Source: Alcaligenaceae bacterium
GTDB lineage: Bacteria; Pseudomonadota; Gammaproteobacteria; Burkholderiales; Burkholderiaceae
NCBI GenBank assembly: GCA_947372575.1
Contig: CANBUF010000083.1
Span: forward strand, 1 to 7,392
DNA length: 7,392 nucleotides
Reading direction: 5' to 3'
A program made the translations under genes and the position numbers. Below, piece after piece: positions 1 to 5,776 of this stretch (the stretch's first letter is position 1; the number at the start of each line of letters is the position of its first letter). The notes beneath the pieces were generated by a model that did no database searches, was not told the origin of the DNA, and saw only the letters and a list, made by a program, of their open reading frames with translations.

Positions 1-314
1 TGCCATCGTGCAATAGCCCGATCAATATCGCGTTGCTGTTGCTTTTTATTACCCCCTCCTAAAAGAAGGATGATTTTAAAATTTTCTTTTGCCACATAGA
101 TACGCCAACCAGCTCCATAATTTATTTTGTATTCCCCGATGCCACGAAACCATTCAATATTCGACAAATTACCTTGCTGCATGCGTAACTTTGCAGTGAC
201 AATTTTGACTGCAATATTCACGGGAAGCTGATTGAACCAGACTTGGTATGGACTCTTAATTTCGTTGGTTAAGAGGAGTTCGCGAACTTCGTAAACAAGC
301 TGAAATGGTAACAT
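1..314 (-). CDS. RelE/HigB-like addiction-module toxin (TIGR02683 type), 3' end outside window
   Basis: An open frame runs from an ATG at 314 off the left edge, giving 104 residues. The pattern fits the short RelE/ParE-superfamily 'addiction module killer' proteins (usually about 95-110 aa). These cleave mRNA or otherwise block growth unless bound by a cognate antitoxin. Visible hallmarks are YQVWFNQL near residues 23-30 (the usual F..WF..L region), EWFRGIGEYKINYGAGWRIY at 54-73 (family pattern G..E.RI.YG.GYR.Y), a hydrophobic strand then GGGNK at 81-90, and QQRDIDRA at 93-100. Only a few C-terminal residues should be missing. In this family the toxin usually precedes its antitoxin, so the antitoxin is expected just left of position 1. 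The gene is about 41% GC, well below its neighbours, which suggests horizontal acquisition. There is no clear Shine-Dalgarno before the ATG. Family call is confident; activity is inferred. Confidence 0.82.
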   Translation of the reverse strand, partial: MLPFQLVYEVRELLLTNEIKSPYQVWFNQLPVNIAVKIVTAKLRMQQGNLSNIEWFRGIGEYKINYGAGWRIYVAKENFKIILLLGGGNKKQQQRDIDRAIARW

Positions 315-325
315 ATAAGTAGTCA

Positions 326-355
326 ATAAAAGTGTCTTAGTTCTGATCTTGTCAA
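326..355 (-). promoter_or_regulatory. Candidate sigma70-type promoter for the toxin gene
   Basis: On the minus strand a perfect TTGACA -35 box (350-355) is followed after 18 bases by TTTTAT (326-331), which matches 4 of 6 positions of a -10 box. A transcript from here would begin about 5-7 bases before the toxin ATG at 314, giving a leaderless or near-leaderless mRNA. That fits the absence of a ribosome binding site. Prediction from consensus match only. Confidence 0.4.
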
Positions 356-376
356 AAACATCGCACCCTGACTATG

Positions 377-388
377 CGTAAACTTACG
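377..388. repeat. Short inverted repeat, possible operator
   Basis: CGTAA and TTACG form a 5-base inverted repeat with a 2-base centre in the spacer between the divergent toxin and dehydratase genes. A second, wider pairing (GCGTA at 376-380 with TACGC at 397-401) surrounds it. The position about 95 bases before the dehydratase start would suit a transcription-factor site, but the repeat is short enough to arise by chance in AT-rich DNA. Confidence 0.2.
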
Positions 389-481
389 AAATGTCATACG
401 CTTTGCTTCTCATATCCCTATAGAAAGCTGCTACACATTCCCTGATCTTTCATTCTTCATTTAAAAAAATAACGAGACACT

Positions 482-2029
482 ATGCTTGAAACTTCACAAA
501 AAACATTCATTGGCAATATCATCCGCCTGCACCCGAATGACAACATCGTTGTCGCGCGCACGGATATTGGAATTGGCACGCCAATCCCCAGTGAAAACAT
601 GACCAGTCGCAGCCAGGTGCTGGCGGGCTACAAGATCGCGGCACGCAAGATTGCCAAAGGCGAACCGATTCTCAAATACAGCGTGACGATTGGTTTTGCC
701 AACACGGACATTGAACCCGGCACGATGGTGCACAGTCACAACACCGAGTTCCGCGAATTTGATCGGGACTATGCGTACGCCAGTGAGTTCAAACCTGTTG
801 ACATGGTGCCTGTCGCCGAGCGCGCAACCTTCCAGGGCTATGTGCGCGCGAATGGTCAGGTCGGCACTCGCAATTTCATCGGCATCCTGTCGACTGTGAA
901 TTGTTCGGCAACTGTCGTCAAGAAAGTCGCGCAATGGTTCACGCCCGAGCGTCTGGCTGAATTCCCGAATGTGGATGGTGTGGTGGCCTTTAGCCATGCC
1001 CTGGGCTGTGGCATGGAGATGTCGGGCGAACCGATGAATCTGTTGCGCCGGACAATGGCGGGCTATGCACGGCACGCAAACCTGGCTGGCGCGCTCATCA
1101 TTGGATTGGGTTGTGAACGCAATCAGCTCAAGGGTCTGCTCGAACAAGAAGAGCTCGCAGGCCTGCCCAATCTGAAAACTTTTGTGATGCAGGAAAACGG
1201 CGGTACCACTCAGACCATTCAGGCTGCTATTGCTGCGGTCCAGGCCATGCTGCCTGAGGCCAACAAGGCACGGCGCGAAACCGTTTCAGCCAGTCACTTG
1301 AGCGTCGGCCTGCAGTGCGGAGGATCGGATGGCTTTTCTTCGATCACAGCCAACCCTGCACTGGGTGCAGCGATTGATATTCTTGCGCGTCATGGTGGCA
1401 CGGGCATTCTGTCCGAGACACCAGAAATTTACGGTGTCGAACACACGCTGACACGTCGCGCCGCCACCAAAGAGATTGGTGAAAAACTCATTGAACGCAT
1501 CCGCTGGTGGAAGGATGTTTATTCTGTCGGACGTGACGTACAAATCAACGGCACGGTGAGTCCTGGCAACCAGGTCGGTGGCCTGGCCAACATCTTTGAA
1601 AAATCCCTCGGTTCTTCGATGAAGGGCGGAACAGGACCGATGATGGAGGTCTACAAGTACGCCGAGCCGGTGACGGCCAAAGGCTTTGTCTTTATGGATA
1701 CGCCTGGCTACGACCCCGTGTCGGCCACGGGTCAGATTGCTGGTGGGGCGAATCTCATCGCATTCACGACCGGACGTGGTTCGATGTTTGGCTCAAAACC
1801 TGCTCCCTGTGTGAAGCTCGCGACCAACACACCGATGTTTACCCGCTTACAAGACGACATGGATATCAACTGTGGCGAAATCATGGATGGCACAGTCTCG
1901 GTGCAGGAAATGGGCCAGCGGATTTTTGAATTGTTTCTGAGAACCGCATCAGGCGAGCCCTCCAAGAGTGAAGTCCTGGGGCTAGGTGATCATGAATTCG
2001 TGCCATGGCAGATTGGGATTCTGGGGTAA
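482..2029 (+). CDS. UxaA family altronate/galactarate-type dehydratase
   Basis: This 515-residue protein belongs to the UxaA/GarD family of metal-dependent sugar-acid dehydratases. Known members convert D-altronate to 2-keto-3-deoxygluconate (UxaA) or D-galactarate to 5-keto-4-deoxyglucarate (GarD). Residues about 8-90 form the small N-terminal SAF domain, ending in the histidine motif MVHSHN at 82-87. The catalytic region starts with GYVRANGQVGTRN (119-131). It contains SHALGCGMEM (171-180), GLGCERNQ (208-215), LQCGGSDGFSSITANPALG (277-295) and LSETPEIYGVEH (310-321), all family signatures rich in conserved Cys, His and acidic residues. It ends in FVPWQIG. Length matches E. coli UxaA and GarD (about 495-523 aa), so it is intact. 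The ATG at 482 has only a weak GAGA (474-477) as ribosome binding site. The gene stands alone, with no adjacent transporter or regulator. Sequence alone does not decide between altronate and galactarate, so no symbol is given. Confidence 0.93.
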   Translation: MLETSQKTFIGNIIRLHPNDNIVVARTDIGIGTPIPSENMTSRSQVLAGYKIAARKIAKGEPILKYSVTIGFANTDIEPGTMVHSHNTEFREFDRDYAYASEFKPVDMVPVAERATFQGYVRANGQVGTRNFIGILSTVNCSATVVKKVAQWFTPERLAEFPNVDGVVAFSHALGCGMEMSGEPMNLLRRTMAGYARHANLAGALIIGLGCERNQLKGLLEQEELAGLPNLKTFVMQENGGTTQTIQAAIAAVQAMLPEANKARRETVSASHLSVGLQCGGSDGFSSITANPALGAAIDILARHGGTGILSETPEIYGVEHTLTRRAATKEIGEKLIERIRWWKDVYSVGRDVQINGTVSPGNQVGGLANIFEKSLGSSMKGGTGPMMEVYKYAEPVTAKGFVFMDTPGYDPVSATGQIAGGANLIAFTTGRGSMFGSKPAPCVKLATNTPMFTRLQDDMDINCGEIMDGTVSVQEMGQRIFELFLRTASGEPSKSEVLGLGDHEFVPWQIGILG

Positions 2030-2044
2030 GCCACTGCTAGTGGC
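2030..2044. terminator. Small hairpin between convergent genes
   Basis: GCCACT, loop GCT, AGTGGC makes a perfect 6-bp stem with a 3-base loop. It starts immediately after the dehydratase stop codon and contains the stop codon of the minus-strand flavoprotein gene (2037-2039). It reads the same way on both strands, as expected of a bidirectional terminator, but neither side has a T-run, so intrinsic termination would be weak. Structure is seen; function is inferred. Confidence 0.3.
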
Positions 2045-3251
2045 CTGCTGCCAACCATTGCAAGACACCCAGGCCGGCAGCACGGCCGCTGGCCATCGCG
2101 CCATTGAGCAGATACCCGCCAGTGGGGGCTTCCCAATCCAGCATTTCGCCGGCGCAGAATGTACCGGGGATATTTTTGAGCATCAATTCTGGCGTCATGC
2201 CCTCGAACTGCACGCCGCCTGCGGTACTAATCGCCTCATCAATCGGGCGGCAAGCATGGAGCACCACAGGTAAGGCTTTAATACCCGCGGCGAGCTTGAA
2301 GGGATCTTTGAAGGTCTCGGCCGACAAGCATTCGCGCAATAGCGCTGCGCGCACGCCATGCAACCCTAGACGTGAGCGCAAATGCGACGACATCGACCGG
2401 GTGCCGCGCGGATGGGAGACCTCATCACGCACGCGCTGAGCAGAGTGATCTGGCAGTAAATCCAGGTAGAGCGTGGCCTGGCCTTGCGAAAGAATCTGGT
2501 CACGCAACGGTGCCGACAGAGCGTAGATCGCACCACCCTCCAGTCCATGGGAGGTCACCATGCATTCACCACGCTGCGGCTCGGTGTCCCCTAGGCGAAA
2601 CGTTGCAGTCTTAAGTGGCTCGCCTGCGCATTGCTCGATAAAGTGTTGCGACCAATGTGTCTCAAAGCCACCGTTGCTTGGCAACAGAGGGCTGAGTGCC
2701 ACACCCTGCGCCGCAAGCCAGGGCCACCAGGCACCGTCAGAGCCAAGCTTGGCCCAGCTGCCGCCCCCCAGGGCAAGCACCGTCGCATCGGGCTTGAGGG
2801 TGATTTCGCCAGCAGGCGTATCAAAGCGCAATTGCTGATCGGCCGTCCAGCCCAGCCAGCGATGTCGCATAGAAAATTGCACACCCTGCTCTCGCAACCG
2901 GTGCACCCAGGCACGCAACAATGGTGCTGCTTTCATTTCCTGGGGAAACACGCGACCCGAGGTCCCTACAAAGGTGTCGATTCCTAGCGCATGCACCCAA
3001 TCGCGCAGCGCTTGGGCATCAAACTGCTTAAGCATCCGGGACATCTCTGGGGCGTGTACGCCGTAGCGTGTCACAAACTGTTCAGAAGGTTCTGCATGGG
3101 TAATGTTTAACCCGCCGCGACCTGCCATCAGGAACTTACGCCCGACAGAAGGCTTGGCTTCGTAAACATGTACCGCGACACCCTGAATCACGAGGGCTTC
3201 AGCGGCCATGAGTCCCGCAGGACCAGCTCCAATAACAGCAACAGTATGCAA
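2037..3251 (-). CDS. TIGR03862/BaiN-type FAD-dependent oxidoreductase (HI0933-like flavoprotein)
   Basis: A 404-residue flavoprotein of the HI0933-like group, subgroup TIGR03862. The N-terminal Rossmann FAD site VAVIGAGPAG begins at residue 4. It is followed by EAKPSVGRKFLMAGRGGLN (31-49), SGRVFP (98-103), the LALGGGSW strand (159-166), and the C-terminal ISTAGGV (341-347) and CAGEMLDWEAPTGGYLLNGA (366-385) motifs that close the FAD site. Length and motif set are complete. The physiological substrate is not established for most members; the related BaiN acts on bile-acid intermediates, which should not be transferred to this gene. The start codon is TTG: an in-frame TAA lies seven codons upstream with no ATG or GTG between, and the Rossmann fold begins directly after it. 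A GGGA six bases before the TTG could serve as a weak ribosome binding site. The gene is divergent from the methyltransferase and convergent with the dehydratase. Confidence 0.95.
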   Translation of the reverse strand: MHTVAVIGAGPAGLMAAEALVIQGVAVHVYEAKPSVGRKFLMAGRGGLNITHAEPSEQFVTRYGVHAPEMSRMLKQFDAQALRDWVHALGIDTFVGTSGRVFPQEMKAAPLLRAWVHRLREQGVQFSMRHRWLGWTADQQLRFDTPAGEITLKPDATVLALGGGSWAKLGSDGAWWPWLAAQGVALSPLLPSNGGFETHWSQHFIEQCAGEPLKTATFRLGDTEPQRGECMVTSHGLEGGAIYALSAPLRDQILSQGQATLYLDLLPDHSAQRVRDEVSHPRGTRSMSSHLRSRLGLHGVRAALLRECLSAETFKDPFKLAAGIKALPVVLHACRPIDEAISTAGGVQFEGMTPELMLKNIPGTFCAGEMLDWEAPTGGYLLNGAMASGRAAGLGVLQWLAAGH

Positions 3252-3273
3252 AAGTAATCCCAGAAAAGTTTAT

Positions 3274-3295
3274 GATCAACGCAACGATCAACGCA
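3274..3295. repeat. Ten-base direct repeat between divergent genes
   Basis: GATCAACGCA occurs twice (3274-3283 and 3286-3295), period 12, in the gap between the TTG start of the flavoprotein gene and the preferred methyltransferase start. A period near one helical turn is typical of tandem regulator contacts, so this may be an operator serving either gene. If translation began at 3272 instead, the repeat would only encode INAT-INAS. The repeat is directly visible; its role is inferred. Confidence 0.35.
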
Positions 3296-3322
3296 TCACA
3301 ACTCAATTGGAACACAGGCCCC

Positions 3323-3940
3323 ATGAAACCATCGATCGCAAACTGGAATGAACGCTACGCGGACGCGGACGAATATCTGTTTGGTAAAGCGCCCAATGCG
3401 TTTCTGGAAAGGCAGAAGGCCCGCTTTACGCCCGGGATGACGGTCCTGGCGGTGTGTGATGGTGAAGGCCGCAATGGCGTCTGGCTCGCTGAGCGCGGCT
3501 GCGAGGTCTGGTCTGTCGATGCGGCGGGCAACGCGTCAGCCAAGGCACGTCGCTTAGCCGAGGAGCGTGGCGTCACCATGCACATCCTCACGCACGACAT
3601 GATGCAATGGGACTGGCAGGCACAACAGTTCGACGCGGTAGTGGGGATCTTTTTTCAGTTTGCGAATCCAAAAATGCGCACCGCCTTATTTACCGGCATG
3701 CAACAGGCCACCAAGCCAGGCGGGCTGATCGTGCTCGAAGGCTATGGACTCAAGCAACTTGAATACAACACGGGCGGGCCCAAGGACGCTGAAAACCTCT
3801 ACACCATCCCGATGGTGCGCGAGGAATTCAAGTCAATGAACATCGAGTTTGTCGAAGAATATGACGCGTCCTTAAGCGAAGGCGCGCGTCATCAGGGCAT
3901 GTCTGCACTGGTTGATATGGTAGCAACCAAGCCGCTTTAA
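3323..3940 (+). CDS. Class I SAM-dependent methyltransferase
   Basis: With the ATG at 3323 this is a 205-residue Rossmann-fold methyltransferase. Motif I is VLAVCDGEGRNG (41-52) and binds S-adenosylmethionine. The acidic residue of the next strand is D66 in VWSVDAA, D92 sits in the THDM segment, FDAVVGIFFQF (103-113) is the motif II strand, and KPGGLIVLEGY (131-141) is the post-motif strand. The pattern resembles small TehB-like methyltransferases, but the substrate cannot be read from the sequence. The start at 3323 is preferred because the family typically begins close to an NWNERY-like segment (here residues 7-12). An ATG at 3272 would add 17 residues of unlike character containing a DNA repeat and leave only 20 bases to the divergent gene. 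AGG lies four bases before 3323, so the ribosome binding site is weak for either choice. The gene ends 5 bases from the convergent hydrolase. Confidence 0.9.
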   Translation: MKPSIANWNERYADADEYLFGKAPNAFLERQKARFTPGMTVLAVCDGEGRNGVWLAERGCEVWSVDAAGNASAKARRLAEERGVTMHILTHDMMQWDWQAQQFDAVVGIFFQFANPKMRTALFTGMQQATKPGGLIVLEGYGLKQLEYNTGGPKDAENLYTIPMVREEFKSMNIEFVEEYDASLSEGARHQGMSALVDMVATKPL

Positions 3941-3945
3941 AGACT

Positions 3946-4821
3946 TTAGAGATACTTTTTAAACCACGCCTGCATCTGGTTCCAGCCGTCCTTGGCTTCG
4001 GCTTCGCGATAACTTGGGCGGTAGTCTGCATGAAAGGCGTGCGGTGCTTTGGGGTAGATCACAAAGCTTGAGGCCTTTGCTGCAGCTGATCCGGTCGCAA
4101 GGGCGGCTTTCATGGTCTCAATGCTGCTCACGGGGATACCTGCATCCTCGCCGCCATACAGCCCGAGCACGGGCGCATGCAAACTGGCGGTCAGCTCAAC
4201 TGGCTGAGTCGGACGCATAGCATCTTTATCGCCCACAAGGCGACCATACCAGGCCACGCCTGCTTTCAGGTTTGGGTTATGTGCGCTGTAGAGCCACACT
4301 ACACGACCACCCCAGCAGAACCCGGTGATGACCAGGCGCTTGGGATCACCACCGTTTTCGCTTGCCCATTTTGCCGTAGCGTCCAGATCACTCATGACCT
4401 GCGCATCGGGAACCTTATTGACGATCTCTGTAAACAGTTTGCTGTTTTCAGTGAACTTTGAAGGATCGCCCTGGCGGGCATACAGCTCAGGTGCGATGGC
4501 AAGATAACCGAGTTTTGCAAAGCGGCGGCAGACGTCTTTCATGTACTCATGCACGCCAAAGATTTCCTGGATGACAAGAACCGTGCCCAGGTTAGTTTTG
4601 CCAGCAGGCGCTGCGCGATAGGCCGGGATGGTGCCATCAGCGACGGGGATCTTAACCTCACCCGCGATCAGGCCTTCACTGTCGGTGGTGATGGCGGTGT
4701 TGGCCATAACCGGGCCCGCTGCGAGGGTAAAGCCACTAGCAAGTGAGGTTGTCAGGAACCCACGTCTATTCAGTGTCAGGGGTGGCAACAAGCTATCAAA
4801 CTCTGGACTGGTTTTGTTCAT
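3946..4821 (-). CDS. Tat-exported dienelactone hydrolase family protein
   Basis: A 291-residue alpha/beta-hydrolase of the dienelactone hydrolase (DLH) family. Such enzymes open lactone rings, classically converting dienelactone to maleylacetate in chloroaromatic breakdown; many paralogues have unknown substrates. Residues 17-40 form a twin-arginine signal: LNRRGFL (R19, R20) fits the Tat motif, followed by a mild hydrophobic stretch and a likely cleavage after PVMA at residue 40. The mature domain carries QEIFGV (E86, the conserved glutamate), nucleophile C169 in GFCWGG, D226 in YGGEDAG, and H261 in APHAF, completing a Cys-Asp-His triad. Periplasmic location is therefore predicted, unlike the cytoplasmic classical enzyme. 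A strong AAGGAG supports the ATG at 4821. No aromatic-degradation genes are adjacent; the divergent neighbour is a GST-like gene. Family and export calls are strong; the substrate is unknown. Confidence 0.95.
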   Translation of the reverse strand: MNKTSPEFDSLLPPLTLNRRGFLTTSLASGFTLAAGPVMANTAITTDSEGLIAGEVKIPVADGTIPAYRAAPAGKTNLGTVLVIQEIFGVHEYMKDVCRRFAKLGYLAIAPELYARQGDPSKFTENSKLFTEIVNKVPDAQVMSDLDATAKWASENGGDPKRLVITGFCWGGRVVWLYSAHNPNLKAGVAWYGRLVGDKDAMRPTQPVELTASLHAPVLGLYGGEDAGIPVSSIETMKAALATGSAAAKASSFVIYPKAPHAFHADYRPSYREAEAKDGWNQMQAWFKKYL

Positions 4822-4829
4822 GATTGTGT

Positions 4830-4835
4830 CTCCTT
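4830..4835 (-). promoter_or_regulatory. Strong Shine-Dalgarno for the dienelactone hydrolase
   Basis: AAGGAG on the minus strand lies 8 bases before the ATG at 4821. It is the only near-perfect ribosome binding site in the window, fixes the hydrolase start, and argues against a plus-strand start for the GST gene inside this stretch. Confidence 0.85.
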
Positions 4836-4930
4836 GAAGAAGTTCGAGTTTATATCCATCACACGCAGGGCTACACCATCCGGGGGTACTATTTATACAG
4901 AGTTGATTTATACCAGCATGTTTATGATTT

Positions 4931-4935
4931 AAAGG
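4931..4935 (+). promoter_or_regulatory. Shine-Dalgarno that decides the GST start
   Basis: AAAGG sits 5 bases before the ATG at 4941. The open frame continues upstream to a TTG at 4824, but that start would overlap the ribosome binding site of the divergent hydrolase and add a Tyr-rich 39-residue stretch unlike a GST N-terminus. Confidence 0.65.
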
Positions 4936-4940
4936 CTCTC

Positions 4941-5711
4941 ATGATCCTCTACCACGCACCTTCTTCATACTATTCAATGATTGCGCGGCTAGCGTTGCTA
5001 GCAGCCGAGGTGCCGTTTGAAAGTCGGCGCATGGATATTCATTTGGCCAAAGAACAGCTATCGGACTGGTATCTGAAAATCAACCCGCACATGACCGTGC
5101 CAGCGCTGGTCGACGGACACACGACCCTCATCGATAGTCACGATATTCTTCGTTATGCTGCAGAGCGGGCAGGAGAACGTTGGCTGGATCAACAGAGGGA
5201 TCTCCTGCAGAGCATTGATGCGGTCGTCAGCAGACATTACGACATCCCCATCGAGCGACTGACCTTTGGTAAGGCATTTTTGACGATCGCACCCCTGCGG
5301 TTCATCTTCCCGCGGATATTGCAAAAGATGATTCGCAAACTTGAAGCCGAACGCGTCACGTCCGCAGACCCTCAGGCAATCGATCAAAAAATCAAATTGA
5401 ATCGCGAACGCCTCGCCTACTTTACGCAAGGCAATCTGCTTGAAAAACTAAACGCTGAACGCGAGCATGTCCGTGCATATCTGCAGTCCCTGCCGACTCC
5501 AGAGCAAATGCTGTTTGGCGACCGGCTGAGTTCTGCCGATATCGTCACCGCCGTATTGCTCGGCAGGTTAAAAATGATCGGCGAATATGGACTCGTAGGA
5601 CAAGCGGGCAAACTCGATCAATGGTTTGACAGGATGCAGAGCAGTCAGCCCTTTAAGCGGGCTGATATCTGGACGCGCTTTCAACCGTGGCGCATTGTGT
5701 TGAAGTATTAA
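4941..5711 (+). CDS. Glutathione S-transferase family protein
   Basis: A 256-residue cytosolic GST-like protein. The thioredoxin-fold N-terminal domain starts at residue 1 with MILYHAPSSYYSMIARLALL, the usual beta strand and helix 1 around the catalytic Ser/Tyr position (S8, S9, Y10, Y11 and S12 are candidates). MTVPALVDG (51-59) contains the cis-proline (P54) that holds the glutathione backbone, and DSHDIL (65-70) fits the (E/D)S..I glutathione gamma-glutamyl contact. The remainder is an all-helical C-terminal domain with LSSADIVTAVLL near residues 195-206, the usual N-capping box region. It is slightly longer than the common 200-230 aa because of an extended helical segment at about 120-165. 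Members conjugate or isomerise electrophiles, or serve as stress proteins; the substrate is unknown. The gene is divergent from the DLH gene and convergent with the Bug receptor. Confidence 0.92.
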   Translation: MILYHAPSSYYSMIARLALLAAEVPFESRRMDIHLAKEQLSDWYLKINPHMTVPALVDGHTTLIDSHDILRYAAERAGERWLDQQRDLLQSIDAVVSRHYDIPIERLTFGKAFLTIAPLRFIFPRILQKMIRKLEAERVTSADPQAIDQKIKLNRERLAYFTQGNLLEKLNAEREHVRAYLQSLPTPEQMLFGDRLSSADIVTAVLLGRLKMIGEYGLVGQAGKLDQWFDRMQSSQPFKRADIWTRFQPWRIVLKY

Positions 5712-5715
5712 GCGT

Positions 5716-5768
5716 GCAGTCTGATTGCTGCAGTACGCAGACGATACGTCCCGCCGCACTCAGACTGC
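5716..5768. terminator. Nine-base inverted repeat with inner hairpin between convergent genes
   Basis: GCAGTCTGA (5716-5724) and TCAGACTGC (5760-5768) are perfect inverted copies separated by 35 bases. Inside lies a second small hairpin, GACG-ATA-CGTC (5740-5750). The element fills the 65-base gap between the ends of the GST and receptor genes, so a bidirectional transcript-end structure is plausible. There is no T-tract, so a classical intrinsic terminator is not shown. Confidence 0.35.
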
Positions 5769-5776
5769 CAGCACTG

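Noticed and set aside
494..1147. A 217-codon open frame on the minus strand inside the dehydratase gene
   Set aside because: It lies opposite an intact gene with clear family motifs, has no recognisable domain and a His/Arg-rich composition typical of antisense reading of GC-rich codons.
2560..2987. Overlapping plus-strand open frames of 92 and 118 codons within the flavoprotein gene
   Set aside because: They are antisense to a complete flavoprotein, Pro/Arg/Ala-rich, without motifs or ribosome binding sites.
3272..3322. A 17-codon N-terminal extension of the methyltransferase
   Set aside because: It would leave 20 bases between divergent starts and contains a DNA direct repeat; the family-like N-terminus begins near 3323. 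The longer form cannot be fully excluded.
3935..3942. CTTTAAAG palindrome at the methyltransferase stop
   Set aside because: Eight AT-rich bases without a loop cannot form a terminator hairpin and are expected by chance.
4923..4928. TATGAT as a -10 box for the GST gene
   Set aside because: The only upstream TTGATT is 14 bases away, too close for a standard promoter, and the transcript would start within the ribosome binding site.
4918..4932. A four-codon open frame (M-F-M-I-stop) whose stop overlaps the GST ribosome binding site
   Set aside because: It has no ribosome binding site of its own, and such minimal frames are frequent by chance in AT-rich leaders.
4824..4940. A 39-codon N-terminal extension of the GST gene from a TTG
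   Set aside because: It overlaps the strong ribosome binding site of the divergent gene, is Tyr-rich and unlike any GST start, while the ATG at 4941 has AAAGG at 5 bases and begins the thioredoxin fold exactly.
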